A model generated the notes under the pieces. It was not told the origin of the DNA and did no database searches. It saw only the letters and a list, made by a program, of their open reading frames with translations. A DNA stretch of 64,000 bases, from the NCBI GenBank assembly GCA_036365515.1, contig CM070874.1, forward strand, positions 97,136,442 through 97,200,441, read 5' to 3'. Below are positions 1 through 11,400 of this stretch, in pieces (within the stretch, counting starts at the first letter, position 1; the number at the start of each line of letters is the position of its first letter). The stretch is from Torymus aiolomorphi. Its lineage: Eukaryota > Arthropoda > Insecta > Hymenoptera > Torymidae. The position numbers and the translations under genes were made by a program.

Positions 1-2096
1 AAATTAAGAGAAAGAAGAGAGAGAGAGGGAGGTAGCGAAACCGATGGAAAGCGAGGCGAAGCGGAGACAAGAGATTATTTTGTGAGGGGGTGGGAGAAAT
101 TAAAAGCGCGCTGGAGATGGCTCCTGCTATACTAGCTACATTGTACAGGAAGGGTGTATAATTTTTCGGTAAAGAATGAGTTTACGCTAGTGGTTTATAT
201 AAAAATGGGTGTTACTTTATTTTAAAGTTATTATGAGTAATCAATATAATCATCGGATATTAAAAGTGTAGTTTAATAAGACTTATAATAATTAATAAGA
301 TTTATTTACAACTACTTACTGTAGTTCCAGATTAATTAAAATAAATTTTGTAAAAATTTTCATCCCACATAATAAATGAAGAGAGTTATTTGAAACCCAA
401 ATAGTTACTCTCTGAAAAGATTGTTTTTTAGTGTTTTTGATTTAAGTTTCCTTTTTCACAGATTGTGGATATACTTACAAACGAATTTTTTTTGGTAGAA
501 TAATATTTGAAATCACCAAACTTCATATAAATTAACCAAAACACAATGCTTTTATAATCAAATGAAAATTAAAATCTGTGGAGTAAATTATTCGATTTTC
601 ATAAAATATTTCTCAAATATAAATCAAAATTAACTTCTTTTTAAAAGCCGTTTATAAACTTTTGGAGACATAATTCAATAAACAAATATAAAATTTATGA
701 CACAAATAATCAATGCTATTGGCATAAAGGTAGCGGGAGAATAAAGCTAACATAATGTATGACAAACATGAAACTTACACAAAGCACTTCATTTGCAAAT
801 ACAACCTTGTCTTTCCTTCTTCAAAATTTTAATTATCTTTATTACCAGGTGATGTATAGCTTTAAGAGTGTATATGCATATATATGCGACTTATATGAAC
901 ATCTAGGGATAATTAAGTGAGACATCAGTCTTTGCAAAGAAGAGTAATAACGCAAATGAGGATTTTTCATAACAGGATAAAATGTTATGTGAGAATGTAT
1001 ATAAATGAATATAAACGAAATATACTTTCATAATACTATAAATAACATATTTAATTTTAATGAAAATAAAATTTTGAGATCAAAAGATATAACTACATAA
1101 TAAAATTTAATATCAAAGAAAAAGGGAGAAAAGTTTACGGCAGATTTTAAGTAAGATATAAATATGTCAATGCTATTCATGCTAATGTAAAAAATCCTTG
1201 TATAGTATTAAGTGGATGTGTAATTGTATTGCTTCCTCTCAGAAAAAGTTTTGTGACAGCGAAAAAAAAGTTTTCAGGAAAACACGTTAGAAATATGTTT
1301 TATTCTCGACTACACTATAATAGCCATTTTATTGACCCAAAAAGCGGGACAAAAGTAGCATTTTATTCCCTCTTATACTTTATTTCCGGTTTCCCCAGAA
1401 CAATAGTACATTATGTAACAAGGGGCGGAAGTAGCAGAATCACCCGAGATAGACTTCGCCGTGAATCTTTTGTTTTAAAAATTGAAAGTTGCGCGATCAT
1501 CTTTCGTCCGACTCCATTACTACGTTCGTCGATCTGCCGTGGCCATCTAGCCTAGCTGCGTTTTGCCGAGACTTCGTCGAAGGTGAGCTACTTCTACGTT
1601 CTACAATTCTACGACTCACTCAAGGTATGAATTATATTATACTTCCTTAAAAGCTTTTTTATATTTGTTAAAAATTTGGCGTATCAAAGTCTTATTTTAA
1701 TTAGTAATTATCGTTTACATTATTTTCAAATGAGGTTTAAAAAATTCCTTTGGTCTCTCTATCCCTAAAGCTTATAGAATCTAATAATTGTTCAATTGTG
1801 TGTTCAAACGTTATCATACACACAGAAGAAGTGATTACACTACCATCGGTAGGATTTGCAAGTTCTCTGTAAATGTGCTAGCTTAAATAATAATAAATAT
1901 TTCTGTTACACGTGCGTGTGCTCTTTTACAAATCACACTGAAAATGTTCATATTTAAACGTCTATAAAAAAATTTCATGCACATATTTGATTCAAAGTTT
2001 AGTTTGTTTGTCAGGCAGTCTAGAAATATATTCCATTGGTATTTAAGGTTTAAGTTTATTGTTGATATACACATTCCACAAATAAAAATTTTCAAT
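1..2096. other. AT-rich spacer without a recognisable gene
   Basis: The first 80 bases are purine-rich (GA). The rest is AT-rich, low-complexity sequence with stops in every frame. The only longer open frame (1229-1555, +) starts at TTG, has no recognisable domain and is probably chance. The stretch just before 2098 is related to sequence near 6425-6470. Confidence 0.6.
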
Positions 2097-2098
2097 TA

Positions 2099-2575
2099 GG
2101 GTGACTTCACCAGAGAAGGAACGGATAAGGAAATTGTAACTTTTGTTATTTAATTAAGTGGTTTAAAAATGGATTAAAAGGAAAACCCCTTTGAAATTTA
2201 TATTCTAAAATGTTCAAATTTTACGTCGGTGAGTAAATTTTGAATAAAGAATCAAAGTAAAAATTTTATTTCATGAAAAACTGTAAATATCTCCTAAAAA
2301 CCAGTAAAGGAACACGCAATCTTAGTATCTAGATACGTTTCACCAGTGAAGGAATAAATCGCCAGTGGAGAAACACTTAATAGCGGCGATTTTATGATTT
2401 TATTCTGAACAAGATAATTTCTTTTATGCAGAATCTTTATATAAAATAAAAATTTTTAATGATTCAAAAATTATCGTCATGTTAGATAAACAATACATAG
2501 AAAGCTTGATATTTTCATATATATAAAGAAAATGTTCGTTAACTGGTGACTGTTCCAATACTGGTGTAGTCACCC
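2099..2575. mobile_element. 477-bp MITE with TA target-site duplication
   Basis: Terminal inverted repeats begin GGGTGACTTCACCAG and end CTGGTGTAGTCACCC, with one mismatch. TA flanks both ends (2097-2098 and 2576-2577). A related locus at about 6425-6480 carries the same flanks with a single TA and no insert, so the boundaries are supported by a paralogous empty site. The interior is AT-rich with short internal repeats of the end motif and no coding capacity. A TA target duplication points to a Tc1/mariner-type transposase acting in trans; that assignment is inference. Confidence 0.8.
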
Positions 2576-2721
2576 TATTTCATTATTGTGAATATTTTAT
2601 ATTGCTTTCTCAAAGAGGAAGCTTTGTAACGATGAAAAAAATTTTTCGGATATAAAAGTATCAAAAACATTTTTTAAGAATAATGACAAATATTTTTTGA
2701 TTTTGAGAACATTTTTGTTCC

Positions 2722-2780
2722 TGTGTGTGTGTGTGCGTGCGTGCGTGTGTGCGTGTGTGTGCGCATGTGTGTGTGTGTGT
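2722..2780. repeat. (TG)n microsatellite with GC variants
   Basis: Imperfect TG/CG dinucleotide run. It creates false open frames on both strands. Confidence 0.9.
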
Positions 2781-3229
2781 ATGGAGAAGATATCTCGAGA
2801 ACAAATCGGTCGATTACGGCGGAACAAGGTCTTTTCTCTTTATTTTGCTGCCGCTTTAAAATTTACAAATGATTTTGAAAATTTATCGAAATTCTTTTGT
2901 TTTATGATCAAAAAACGATTTTGAAATTTCAATTTTTCTCATTTTTTTATATGATAGGGTAAATCTTTTTCAATTTTTTGAAATGCATTTGAAAGGACAT
3001 TAAACTACTTACATTTTCTTAAAAATTAACTTAAATTCTTTAAAAATTAAAATATCTATCGTCCTTCATTTGTTATGAAGGTAAATGTGTCATTTTCTTC
3101 TACAATTTTTATCTCAGAAACTATTCCATATTTTTACACCAAATGTGTACCAGTTCTTAAGTATAAAAAGTACTTCTACCTGTAAACATTTCAAGAGGTT
3201 TTATCGATTTGTTAATGAGAAAAAATTAT

Positions 3230-3880
3230 TGAAGAAAAAAAATTACATTTTCGTTGTCGTTCGATAAGTGGAGTAAAAATCAATAAATCTTTATGAAATT
3301 TCGCAGAGGGGTAGCTCTTCTTACTTCTGAACAAAAGGTGTCCAAGTAAAAATGTTCATAAAATTCAAAGATATTTGAGGTTAAATTTTTTTTTTTAATT
3401 TTTCAAATAGAATTTTCTTGAAAACAATTCGACAAATCAAATTGAAAGTTATAGGCTGTCTAGCTCACATTGTGAAGAATATGTATATAAAATTTCATTA
3501 AAATTGCTGGATTATCTTTGGAAATATTCGTGAGAAAAATTTTTGAAGAAAACAAAATGCGTTTTCGTTGCCGCATGGTAACAAACGTAACAATCAATAA
3601 ATCTTTGTGAAATTTTGCACAGTGATAGCTCTTTTAAACTTTTGAAGCTCTTTCGTTGGCCAAGTACAAATGTTCATAAAATTCAAAGATATTTGTGGTT
3701 AAATTATTTATTTTAATTTTTCAAATAGCATTTTCTTGAAAACGATTCGAAAAATCAAATTGAAATTTATAGGCTGTCTGCTCACACAGTGAAGAATATA
3801 TGTACAAAATTTCATTAAGATTGATGTATTATTTTTGTATATATTCGTGAGAAAAATTTTTGAAGAAAAAAAAAATGCGT
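3230..3880. repeat. ~314-bp tandem repeat, two copies plus a partial third
   Basis: The landmark CAATAAATCTTTRTGAAATT occurs at 3281 and 3595 and is followed by the same series of AT-rich blocks. A third unit starts near 3863 and breaks off. A related unit lies in inverted orientation at about 6985-7275. No coding potential is seen; it resembles the non-coding body of an insect repeat family. Confidence 0.7.
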
Positions 3881-3980
3881 TTAATAGTTATGTGGAAAGG
3901 GGGTTATTATAGATGATGGAGTGCATGTGTGTTATAGTTGCGCTCCGGGAAGGTAGGTTTTTTTATTATTATGAATATAT

Positions 3981-5701
3981 TGTAACGGGAGCTGGGGCAA
4001 TGTTTGCTTTTCTTCGCGATCCGATCTCTAGAACTCGGTGCCGTCGGGTGCTATTTCTACGACGAGCGCCCGGGGTTGATGTTCTCTGGATCCCCGATTA
4101 CAAACGTCGAGTTAGCGGTTGAACTCGACTTTTTCGTCTGCCGGAAAGGGTTAATACTCGCGCTAGCTAGTCGCGAGGCGCGGCCACTCAGAATGATCGT
4201 CATCTCGAAGCGACGATCCCGCGGAGGCGGCGGTATCCGGGAGAAGGTTAGGTTGAGGTCAAGAAATGAAGAATAGCCTTAGTTATATAAAACAACAATA
4301 ACAAGATCTATTCTAAAAAAAACTTTACATCAAATAACGAGTCGCGTTGCGCGCAGAGAAGAAGACGGAATCCGCCGCTCGGCGCGGGCGGATCAATGTA
4401 TATTTATTTTCGCGGGGCCGGTGAACGCACCACCGGCCGCTCACCGCAGCGAGCCGAAAATACAAAAAGAAAGAGGCAAAGCCGGAAATAACAAAGTCTT
4501 ACCGGAGAGGTGTGCACTCCTCTCGTCACTCGCTCGCTAATCCGCTCCTACATGAGACATTATCCTTCGGTCGAGTTCGGAGTGTTCAGCTCGAGTCCTG
4601 ACATCCAGCGTTCACCTGCAGACGCTTCGGACCCCAGGAGTGGCTCGGATTGTTCACGTGCGCTGCTGTTCGTGGACGATTCGCGTGAGTCGGCACTGTG
4701 CTACACCTGACGTAGACGCACTCTGACCGTTTTCTCCGGACGTTCTAATTCGTGTACGCGCGGTTTGACGGCCCGAAAGAATCTGATTCGAAACGAATCG
4801 AGCGCGACTTTTCAACGTCGAGAGTCGCGCAGTCCCCGCGCCGAGCTCGCGAATACATCGTCCGAGCAATGTAAACAAACACTGAATACACGAATTCGCG
4901 GGAACGAGAGCCAAACGAGTTCGACAGAATACGGAGAATCGAGATTCTTATTCTCTCCGTATTTTATCCCGGAACTTCGTTATACCCCTCTCCTAGACGT
5001 TGCATAGCGAGACAGAAGAAACTCGATACCGAGGCTCTCGTTTAATACGAATTTACGTCATCGGCGACGGTGACGAGCCGAGCGACAGGCCCAAATACGC
5101 GCTGGTTATCGCTTGCACCAAAGCGGCAACCACTTGATCCACGTCGAGGGATTGTACGCACACGCACAGTGGATTGCTCTTCACCGTGGATCCGCTGAAC
5201 TCCAACGGTGGTCGAGACTCGTCATATGATGCTTGACGGATCGGAGGCTGTTGGTTCTCATGGCGCTGAGGCTCCGGTCGACGACCGTCTTCGCTCCTCT
5301 TCGGAAGGGCGTTTTGGAGGTCATCTCATCTTCTTGTTCTTTTCGGATGCTTTTGCCACTCCGGGCAGGCCTAGTGAAGATGTGTCGGTGACTGGCACGT
5401 CCAACACAATTTTGTGGTTGGACTCGGTGGTGAAGAGTTGTGTGCTCCGAGCGCGTTCCTTGACCTTTGCGAGCGGTACTCTCGAGTAGCTAAGTTTTGC
5501 TTATTTGATCGCCGTTTACAGCGCCGAGATAATACCGTCGTCCAAGGATTTGAACCCGCATCTTGGGTCAAGCCTGGCCGCGACTTCGCAGAGCGCTTGG
5601 CTGCGCCTGCTGCTCGGATCTTTTAGGCGCAGCTGAATTTTGAAGCGATGACATTTGCACACGTAGCCGGCGCAGCTCGTCGTGCAACCGTCTCACTTCA
5701 T
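3981..5701 (-). mobile_element. Truncated gag-type LTR retrotransposon (3' LTR plus end of gag)
   Basis: This is a minus-strand relative of the complete element at 27076-31550. The LTR spans about 3981-4984. In element orientation it starts TATAAC, ends GTTACA, and is preceded by a polypurine tract (AGGAGAGGGG). Inward lies the 3' part of gag, with the zinc-knuckle start C-x2-C-x4-H near 5371-5410. In this copy the Trp codon after the knuckle His is TAG, so the knuckle is cut before its last Cys. Homology stops abruptly at about 5701, so the 5' half and other LTR are missing. Clearly a dead fragment. Confidence 0.75.
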
Positions 5702-5788
5702 ATAATTTTTAAATTTGAAAGTTTATATAATAGAATAAAAAGATTTAATTTTGAGAAAGCTAAGTGCCAATGAATTGGCAGCGGTCTT

Positions 5789-6800
5789 TTAGCTGCTTCA
5801 TTAACTGAAGCAGTAATAGTACTTTCTTTTAAATTTTCTATAATTTTTAATATTTTTGCTTTCAAATCATTTTGATCTTGGCTTTTCTTCCTATTAATAT
5901 AATTAATAAGAATAAAACATGAACATTCATGATTAAATTATATAGGAAATTGTTAAAGTAGGTTTCATTGATAACAATCATACAGTACCTTTTGAAAATC
6001 TTTTACTTCGTTGTTGTTCAGCTTCTCTTTGAGTATGAATACTAAATATAGTATTCTGATGATTTTTTGCAACATTTTTTAAAAAGTTCTTGTTAATTCT
6101 GGTCATGGACCTCGTTATTTTGATGTTGTTTAAATAATGGTTTGATATTCTAAAATAAATATTTTAGGTATGAGTAAGGCTATGAGGGGTTCATAAATTT
6201 TACTTACAAACCTCGTGCTAACTACGTCCAAAGCAGCAAGAGAGAAAATTTCAACATTATTATTAAATATTTACTTCCTGTGGCCAGCAGATGTGAAGCG
6301 AAAATTGGTGGAAAATTGAGATCCGAATTATCATTTGCCATTGCCATTAAATATTTTCTTACATTATTGCTAAATTTATTTTCTGTTTGTTTGCAAATCA
6401 CAGGTCACTGAATTTTACTTTTCACATCTTTGTAATACACACATTCTACAAATAAAAATTTTCAATTATTTCATTATTGTCAACATTTTATAATTTTTTT
6501 AGCTGCTTCATTAACTGATGCAGTAATACTATAATTTCTTTTAAATTTTCTATAATTTTTAATATGTTTGCTTTCAAATCATTTTAATTTTGACTCTTCT
6601 TCCTATGATTATAATTAATAAGAATAAAACATAAATATTTATGATTAAATTATATAGGAATTTGTTTAAGTAAGTTTCATTGATAGCAATTATACAGTAC
6701 CTTTTAAAAATCTTTTGCCTCGTTGTTGCTCAACTTCTCTTTGAATATGAATACTAAAGATAGCATTCTGATGATTTTTTGCAACATTTTTTAAAAAGTC
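5789..6800. repeat. Pair of ~300-bp direct repeats (5789-6088 and 6500-6800)
   Basis: Both begin near TAGCTGCTTCATTAACTG and run in parallel to GCAACATTTTTTAAAAAGT, with scattered substitutions and small indels. Between them lies unrelated AT-rich DNA that includes the empty-site relative of the MITE at 2099 (about 6425-6480). No gene is seen. The pair is probably an old segmental duplication or two copies of a repeat. Confidence 0.7.
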
Positions 6801-6984
6801 CAAAATTAATTATCTCAAGAATAGAAATTTTTATTGCAGTGCAGTCGTATCTCAAGTTTTTTAGATTTGGTAGTGCTTTTTACGTCTAATTCTTTTTCCT
6901 ATATTATATAACTTTAGGCTTTCAAGATAGCCAATGATTGGTACATTTTCATTAGGTTTTGTGTAAACTTTAAACAAGTCCTAA

Positions 6985-7275
6985 AATACCAAAAAAATTC
7001 CAAAATTCTAAAAACGAATATCTTCAAAAATAATTGTGCAATCTTAATGAAATTTTGTACATATATTCTTCATAACGTTAACTAGACAGTCTATCAATTT
7101 AAAATTTGTTTAAAGTTTGTTCGTCCAATCGTTTTCAAGAAAATGATTTTTGAAAAATTTCAAAAAAATCTTCGAATCTTATAAACAGCTTTTATTGGTC
7201 AACGAAAGGGCTCCATAAGTTTAAAAGAGTTACCTCTGTGCGAAATTTCATACAGATTTATTGATTTTTACTCCT
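6985..7275. repeat. Inverted copy of the 314-bp repeat
   Basis: Read in reverse complement, this matches the 3230-3880 units, including the GTAAAAATCAATAAATCT start and the block with GAAATTTCGCACAGAGG. It abuts the CA microsatellite at 7281. Confidence 0.6.
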
Positions 7276-7280
7276 GTTAA

Positions 7281-7356
7281 ACACACACACGTACACACAC
7301 ACCCACACACGCACACACACGCACGCACACACACGCACACACACCCGCACGCACGC
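7281..7356. repeat. (CA)n microsatellite
   Basis: Imperfect CA/CG run. The open frame over it is a repeat artefact. Confidence 0.9.
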
Positions 7357-7839
7357 ACTCTAGCAGGAAAAAAAGTTGTCTTAACCATCGTTTCAGAAAA
7401 TTTAGACATTCGGGCCACGATTCCTGCTGATTATATTATGATGATTCAAAAGCAGCAACCACAAAATAATCGACTTTGAAAAAAAATAACGAACAAAAAT
7501 CACAAAAAATAAAATAATAATTAAAGTTTGTATGAGAAACCAATGCCAGATTCTAAAAGAGCATTCTCAAAAACCCCCTATATGCGGTTTTTGAAGAAAA
7601 TTACCCCCATTTTCATTTTGAATCGTACACTTGAACTTGCGTACACGAATTTTTCGTTTTCCGCATTGTTTGAGAATGTCATAATTTATAAGTGAGTAAC
7701 ATGCTATGGGTATTAGAAATAAATTTGAACAACACTTGAGTAAAATTAAACTATAATATATTATAAAAACTGTCTATAAAATTAAATAACTATTACATAA
7801 ATGTCTATAAAAAGGTTGTTATAAACGATTGAGATAAAA

Positions 7840-7985
7840 TGTGTGTAAATGTTACAATAAATATGTTGAGTGTATGATTGTTACAAATTGGTTAAGTGTA
7901 TGAGTGGTACAAAATTATGTTTGAGTGTATGAGTTTTACAATTTGATGTGAATGAGTTTTCTGTGCGAGTGTGGATGAGTTCTTC
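7840..7985. repeat. Short degenerate tandem repeat (~28 bp unit)
   Basis: Four imperfect units built on GAGTGTATGAGTGTTACAAA-like sequence lie in tandem. No gene is visible in 7360-8084 apart from this. Confidence 0.5.
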
Positions 7986-8084
7986 TGAGACACGTTACGA
8001 ATCACTAATGAGATTGCTAACCATACAATAAGCAACACAATCAAATATTATTGATTTGATCGTACCATTAAATAAGTAAAATTT

Positions 8085-8230
8085 TACTAAAAATTAGTGA
8101 AAATTCCACTAATTACTGTAGTGAATAAGTTACGCCACTATTGAATTAGTAGAATATTCACAATTTTACTAATTTTTTTAGTGAACTAATTTAGTTCACT
8201 ACTAAATTAGTAGAATCCACTAAAAATTAA
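8085..8230. repeat. Palindromic ACTAAATTAGT-type repeat cluster
   Basis: Several overlapping self-complementary motifs (ACTAATT, AATTAGT, TTAGTGAACTAA) make the block fold on itself. It lies immediately upstream of the first SAM-gene exon and could be a small MITE; the boundaries are unclear. Confidence 0.4.
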
Positions 8231-8246
8231 AGTGCGTCGTGAAAAT

Positions 8247-8484
8247 ATGCGTTATGAGTCAGTCGGCTTCATGCAACAGTGGCGATCACATCATAAGCAT
8301 ACGCACGAGTATAGTACTGAACAGGATAATATCGAAAATGGAAGTGACCGTTTTCGAACAGCGCTATTGAGAAGTGTGTCCACGTCCAGCGACATGGTTT
8401 TGTTGAAAGATTTGAATTGTAAACAACTTACGAATAAACTACGGGAATATTCAGTAGACGATAAAAGCCTTCAAATTTTAGAAG
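8247..8484 (+). CDS. SAM gene exon 1
   Basis: An ATG at 8247 opens a frame that ends at the donor GAAG|GTAAAT with one spare base. That G plus AT from the next exon makes an Asp codon and joins the SAM halves. A second Met lies shortly before the SAM half and is an alternative start. Confidence 0.55.
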
Positions 8485-11400
8485 GTAAATATAGAGTTAT
8501 TGTTTTATACTTAAGCGTTTTAAATAATGTTTCTTTCTCAACAACGGACAATTGACGGTTGGACCCAGATAAAAAAATAGTGGATTTATTATTATATCAA
8601 TTTATTCGTAATTTGGTTCGTACGTGGGTGCAGTGAGTTGCTAGGTTTCAAAAACAAAAAAAAAGCGTAAAGTTTTTCCGGAACTGTGGCGCGCGTATCG
8701 CCCTTAGAGATTATACTAGTATACGTAAAACACTAGTATACGTAAAAAAAAGCGCTGTTGTCGACATCGGCAATTAAACGTGCAGCGGCCGGCAGCGCAG
8801 GCCGCAGAGCGCCGACATAGCAGTCGACGTCAGGGAACGTTTTCCCTTATTCGCGAGTAGCAGTGTTTTTGGTCATCGGCAGTGAGACACAAGGTGGACA
8901 CAGCCAAGGAGCACGCAGGGCGCCGACATTGCAGCCAGCCGACGTCAGGGAATGTTTTCCCTATTCCTGAGTAGGTGTATGTAGCAGTGTTTTTGACATC
9001 GGCAGTTAGACGCAGCGCAGAGCACCGACATTGCAGTCAATCTGTTTCTTTCGTATTCAGAAGTATTACTTAAGCCCTACACGGTAAAGACGATGTGCGA
9101 CCCATCGCGTCAAGGTCAATTTTCCGTATGTAAGATACACACGGTAAGCATGAGCTTTGCGCCCGCCGAAAAGTAAGTCATGCGTGTTGTTACGCGACGC
9201 TCGTGCATCGTCTTTTCGGAGTCTGTCGTGCACGCTCGTATGACCCAAAAACCTCTGCCCGTGTAGTGTAAACAAAAAGACTTTCTGACCGAAACTTATG
9301 CAGTGATTAATGACCCTTATAATATACTAGCTACATTCAACGCGCTTCGCGCGTATTATTTCTCTGTTTTTTTTTCTGGGGTTATGAACATATAGTCTAG
9401 GAGCTGGGTACCGTCCCGTATGCAATAATATGTCCCCGGGTAAAAACAGGTGTTTCTTATAGATTTTGACCCGTAGAATCCGAATATCGAGGTTAAAATT
9501 CGAAAAAAGTGGTAGAAATTGTTTAAAACGCATTTGTTTAAACAAATAAGAAACTGTTATTATTTTTTGTCGGGATAATTTTTTTATGAAAATTTGGGCT
9601 ATTTTAAGACAAAATGCCCCTTAGCATTTTTTTCATAAAATCAATATTTCAAAAGTTATGAATTTTTTAAGTTTGATTTTTACGTTTTTTTTGCAACTTT
9701 GATTAACAATAACATTGGAAAAAATCAACTTTTTTTGAAAATGAAAGTTTCCTCTTATTCTTTGAGATGAAAACTATCATATTCATTTGTATTATTTCAA
9801 GTCTTACGTTGTTAACTATTTATTTCGTTATTTAACAAATACTACTTTTTCGATATTTCCAAGTACTATTTCAATACACGGTTGGAGTAACGCGCGCATC
9901 CAGGGCTTTTCAAAATCATTATATTTGAAAGTTAAACCAATACCTAACTATTGGTGCGATTGCAAACAAATTTTAATGTCTAATAAATAAACAACTTATT
10001 GTTTAAACAAAGAAAAAACAATTATCAACATTTGACTTTTTCATACATAATATATTACATTTCGTTTACTCAAAAATATAAAATTAAGGTAATGTCAAGA
10101 AATAATGAAAACAAATTATACAAGAACAAATATTTAATTTAAATATAAATACATGTATAAAAATGAATAACTAAGTAAAATATAATATTATTTATATTTA
10201 TTCTTACACGTTTCATTTTTCTGACAGAAACAGAATGAACAACATGCAATCGCTGCTCGAACACAACAACATGAGTTTTTGATGCATGCTTTACATTGGC
10301 AGTTCGGCACAAAATCATCCATAGGGGGTAATAAAATTAAAATTTTTTTTCGAGCTGTCATTATAAAGCATGCATTAAAACCTCATGTTGTTGTGTTACT
10401 TCTGTTTCTGTCAAAAAAATGAAACGTGTAAAAATAAATACAAATAATATTATATTTTACTTAGTTATTCATTTTTATACATGTATTTATATTTAAATTA
10501 AATATTTGTTCTTGTCTAATTTGTTTTCATTATTTCTTGACATTACCTTAATTTTATATTTTTGAGTAAACGAAATATAATATATTATGTATGAAAAAGT
10601 CAAATGTTAATAATTGTTTTTTTCTTTGTTTAAACAATAAGTTGTGTATTTATTAGACATTAAAATTGGTTTGCAATCGCACCAATAGTTAGGTATTGGT
10701 TTAACTTTCAAATATAATGATTTTGAAAAGCCCTGGATGCGCGCGTTACTCCAACCGTGTATTGAAATAGTGCTTGGAAATATCGAAAAAGCAGTATTTG
10801 TTAAATAACGAAATAAATAGTTAACAACGTAAGACTTGAAATAATACAAATGAATATGATAGTTTTCATCTCAAAGAATAAGAGGAAACTTTCATTTTCA
10901 AAAAAAGTTGATTTTTTCCAAAGTTATTGTTAATCAAAGTTGCAAAAAAACGTAAAAATCAAACTTCAAAAATTCATAACTTTTGAAATATCGATTTTAT
11001 GAAAAAAATGCTAAGGGGCATTTCGTCTTAAAATAGCCTAAATTTTCATAAAAAAATTATCCCGACAAAAAATAATAACAGTTTCTTATTTGTTTAAACA
11101 AATGCGTTTTAAACAATTTCTACCACTTTTTTCGAATTTTAACCTCGATATTCGGATTCTATGGGTCAAAATCTATAAGAAACACCTGTTTTTACCCGGG
11201 GAAATATTATTGCATACGGGGCGGTACCCAGCTCCTAGACTAATAATCAAGTTAGTCAGTTTCATTTTAAAAGTTTGCTTCAAATAGTTTGAATTATACG
11301 ATAACATTCAATTATTCCAGCAGAAAGTTTTCAATATGTATTACAAAAACAATACTTATTAACATTATATTTTCTAGATAATTACCAAAGGTGGAAATAT

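Noticed and set aside
1229..1555. 108-residue open frame on the plus strand
   Set aside because: TTG start, no domain, no splice or promoter support, ordinary AT-rich context.
9787..10849. 67-residue protein repeated in both arms of the foldback
   Set aside because: The duplication follows from the inverted repeat; no start context, domain or codon evidence shows it is translated.
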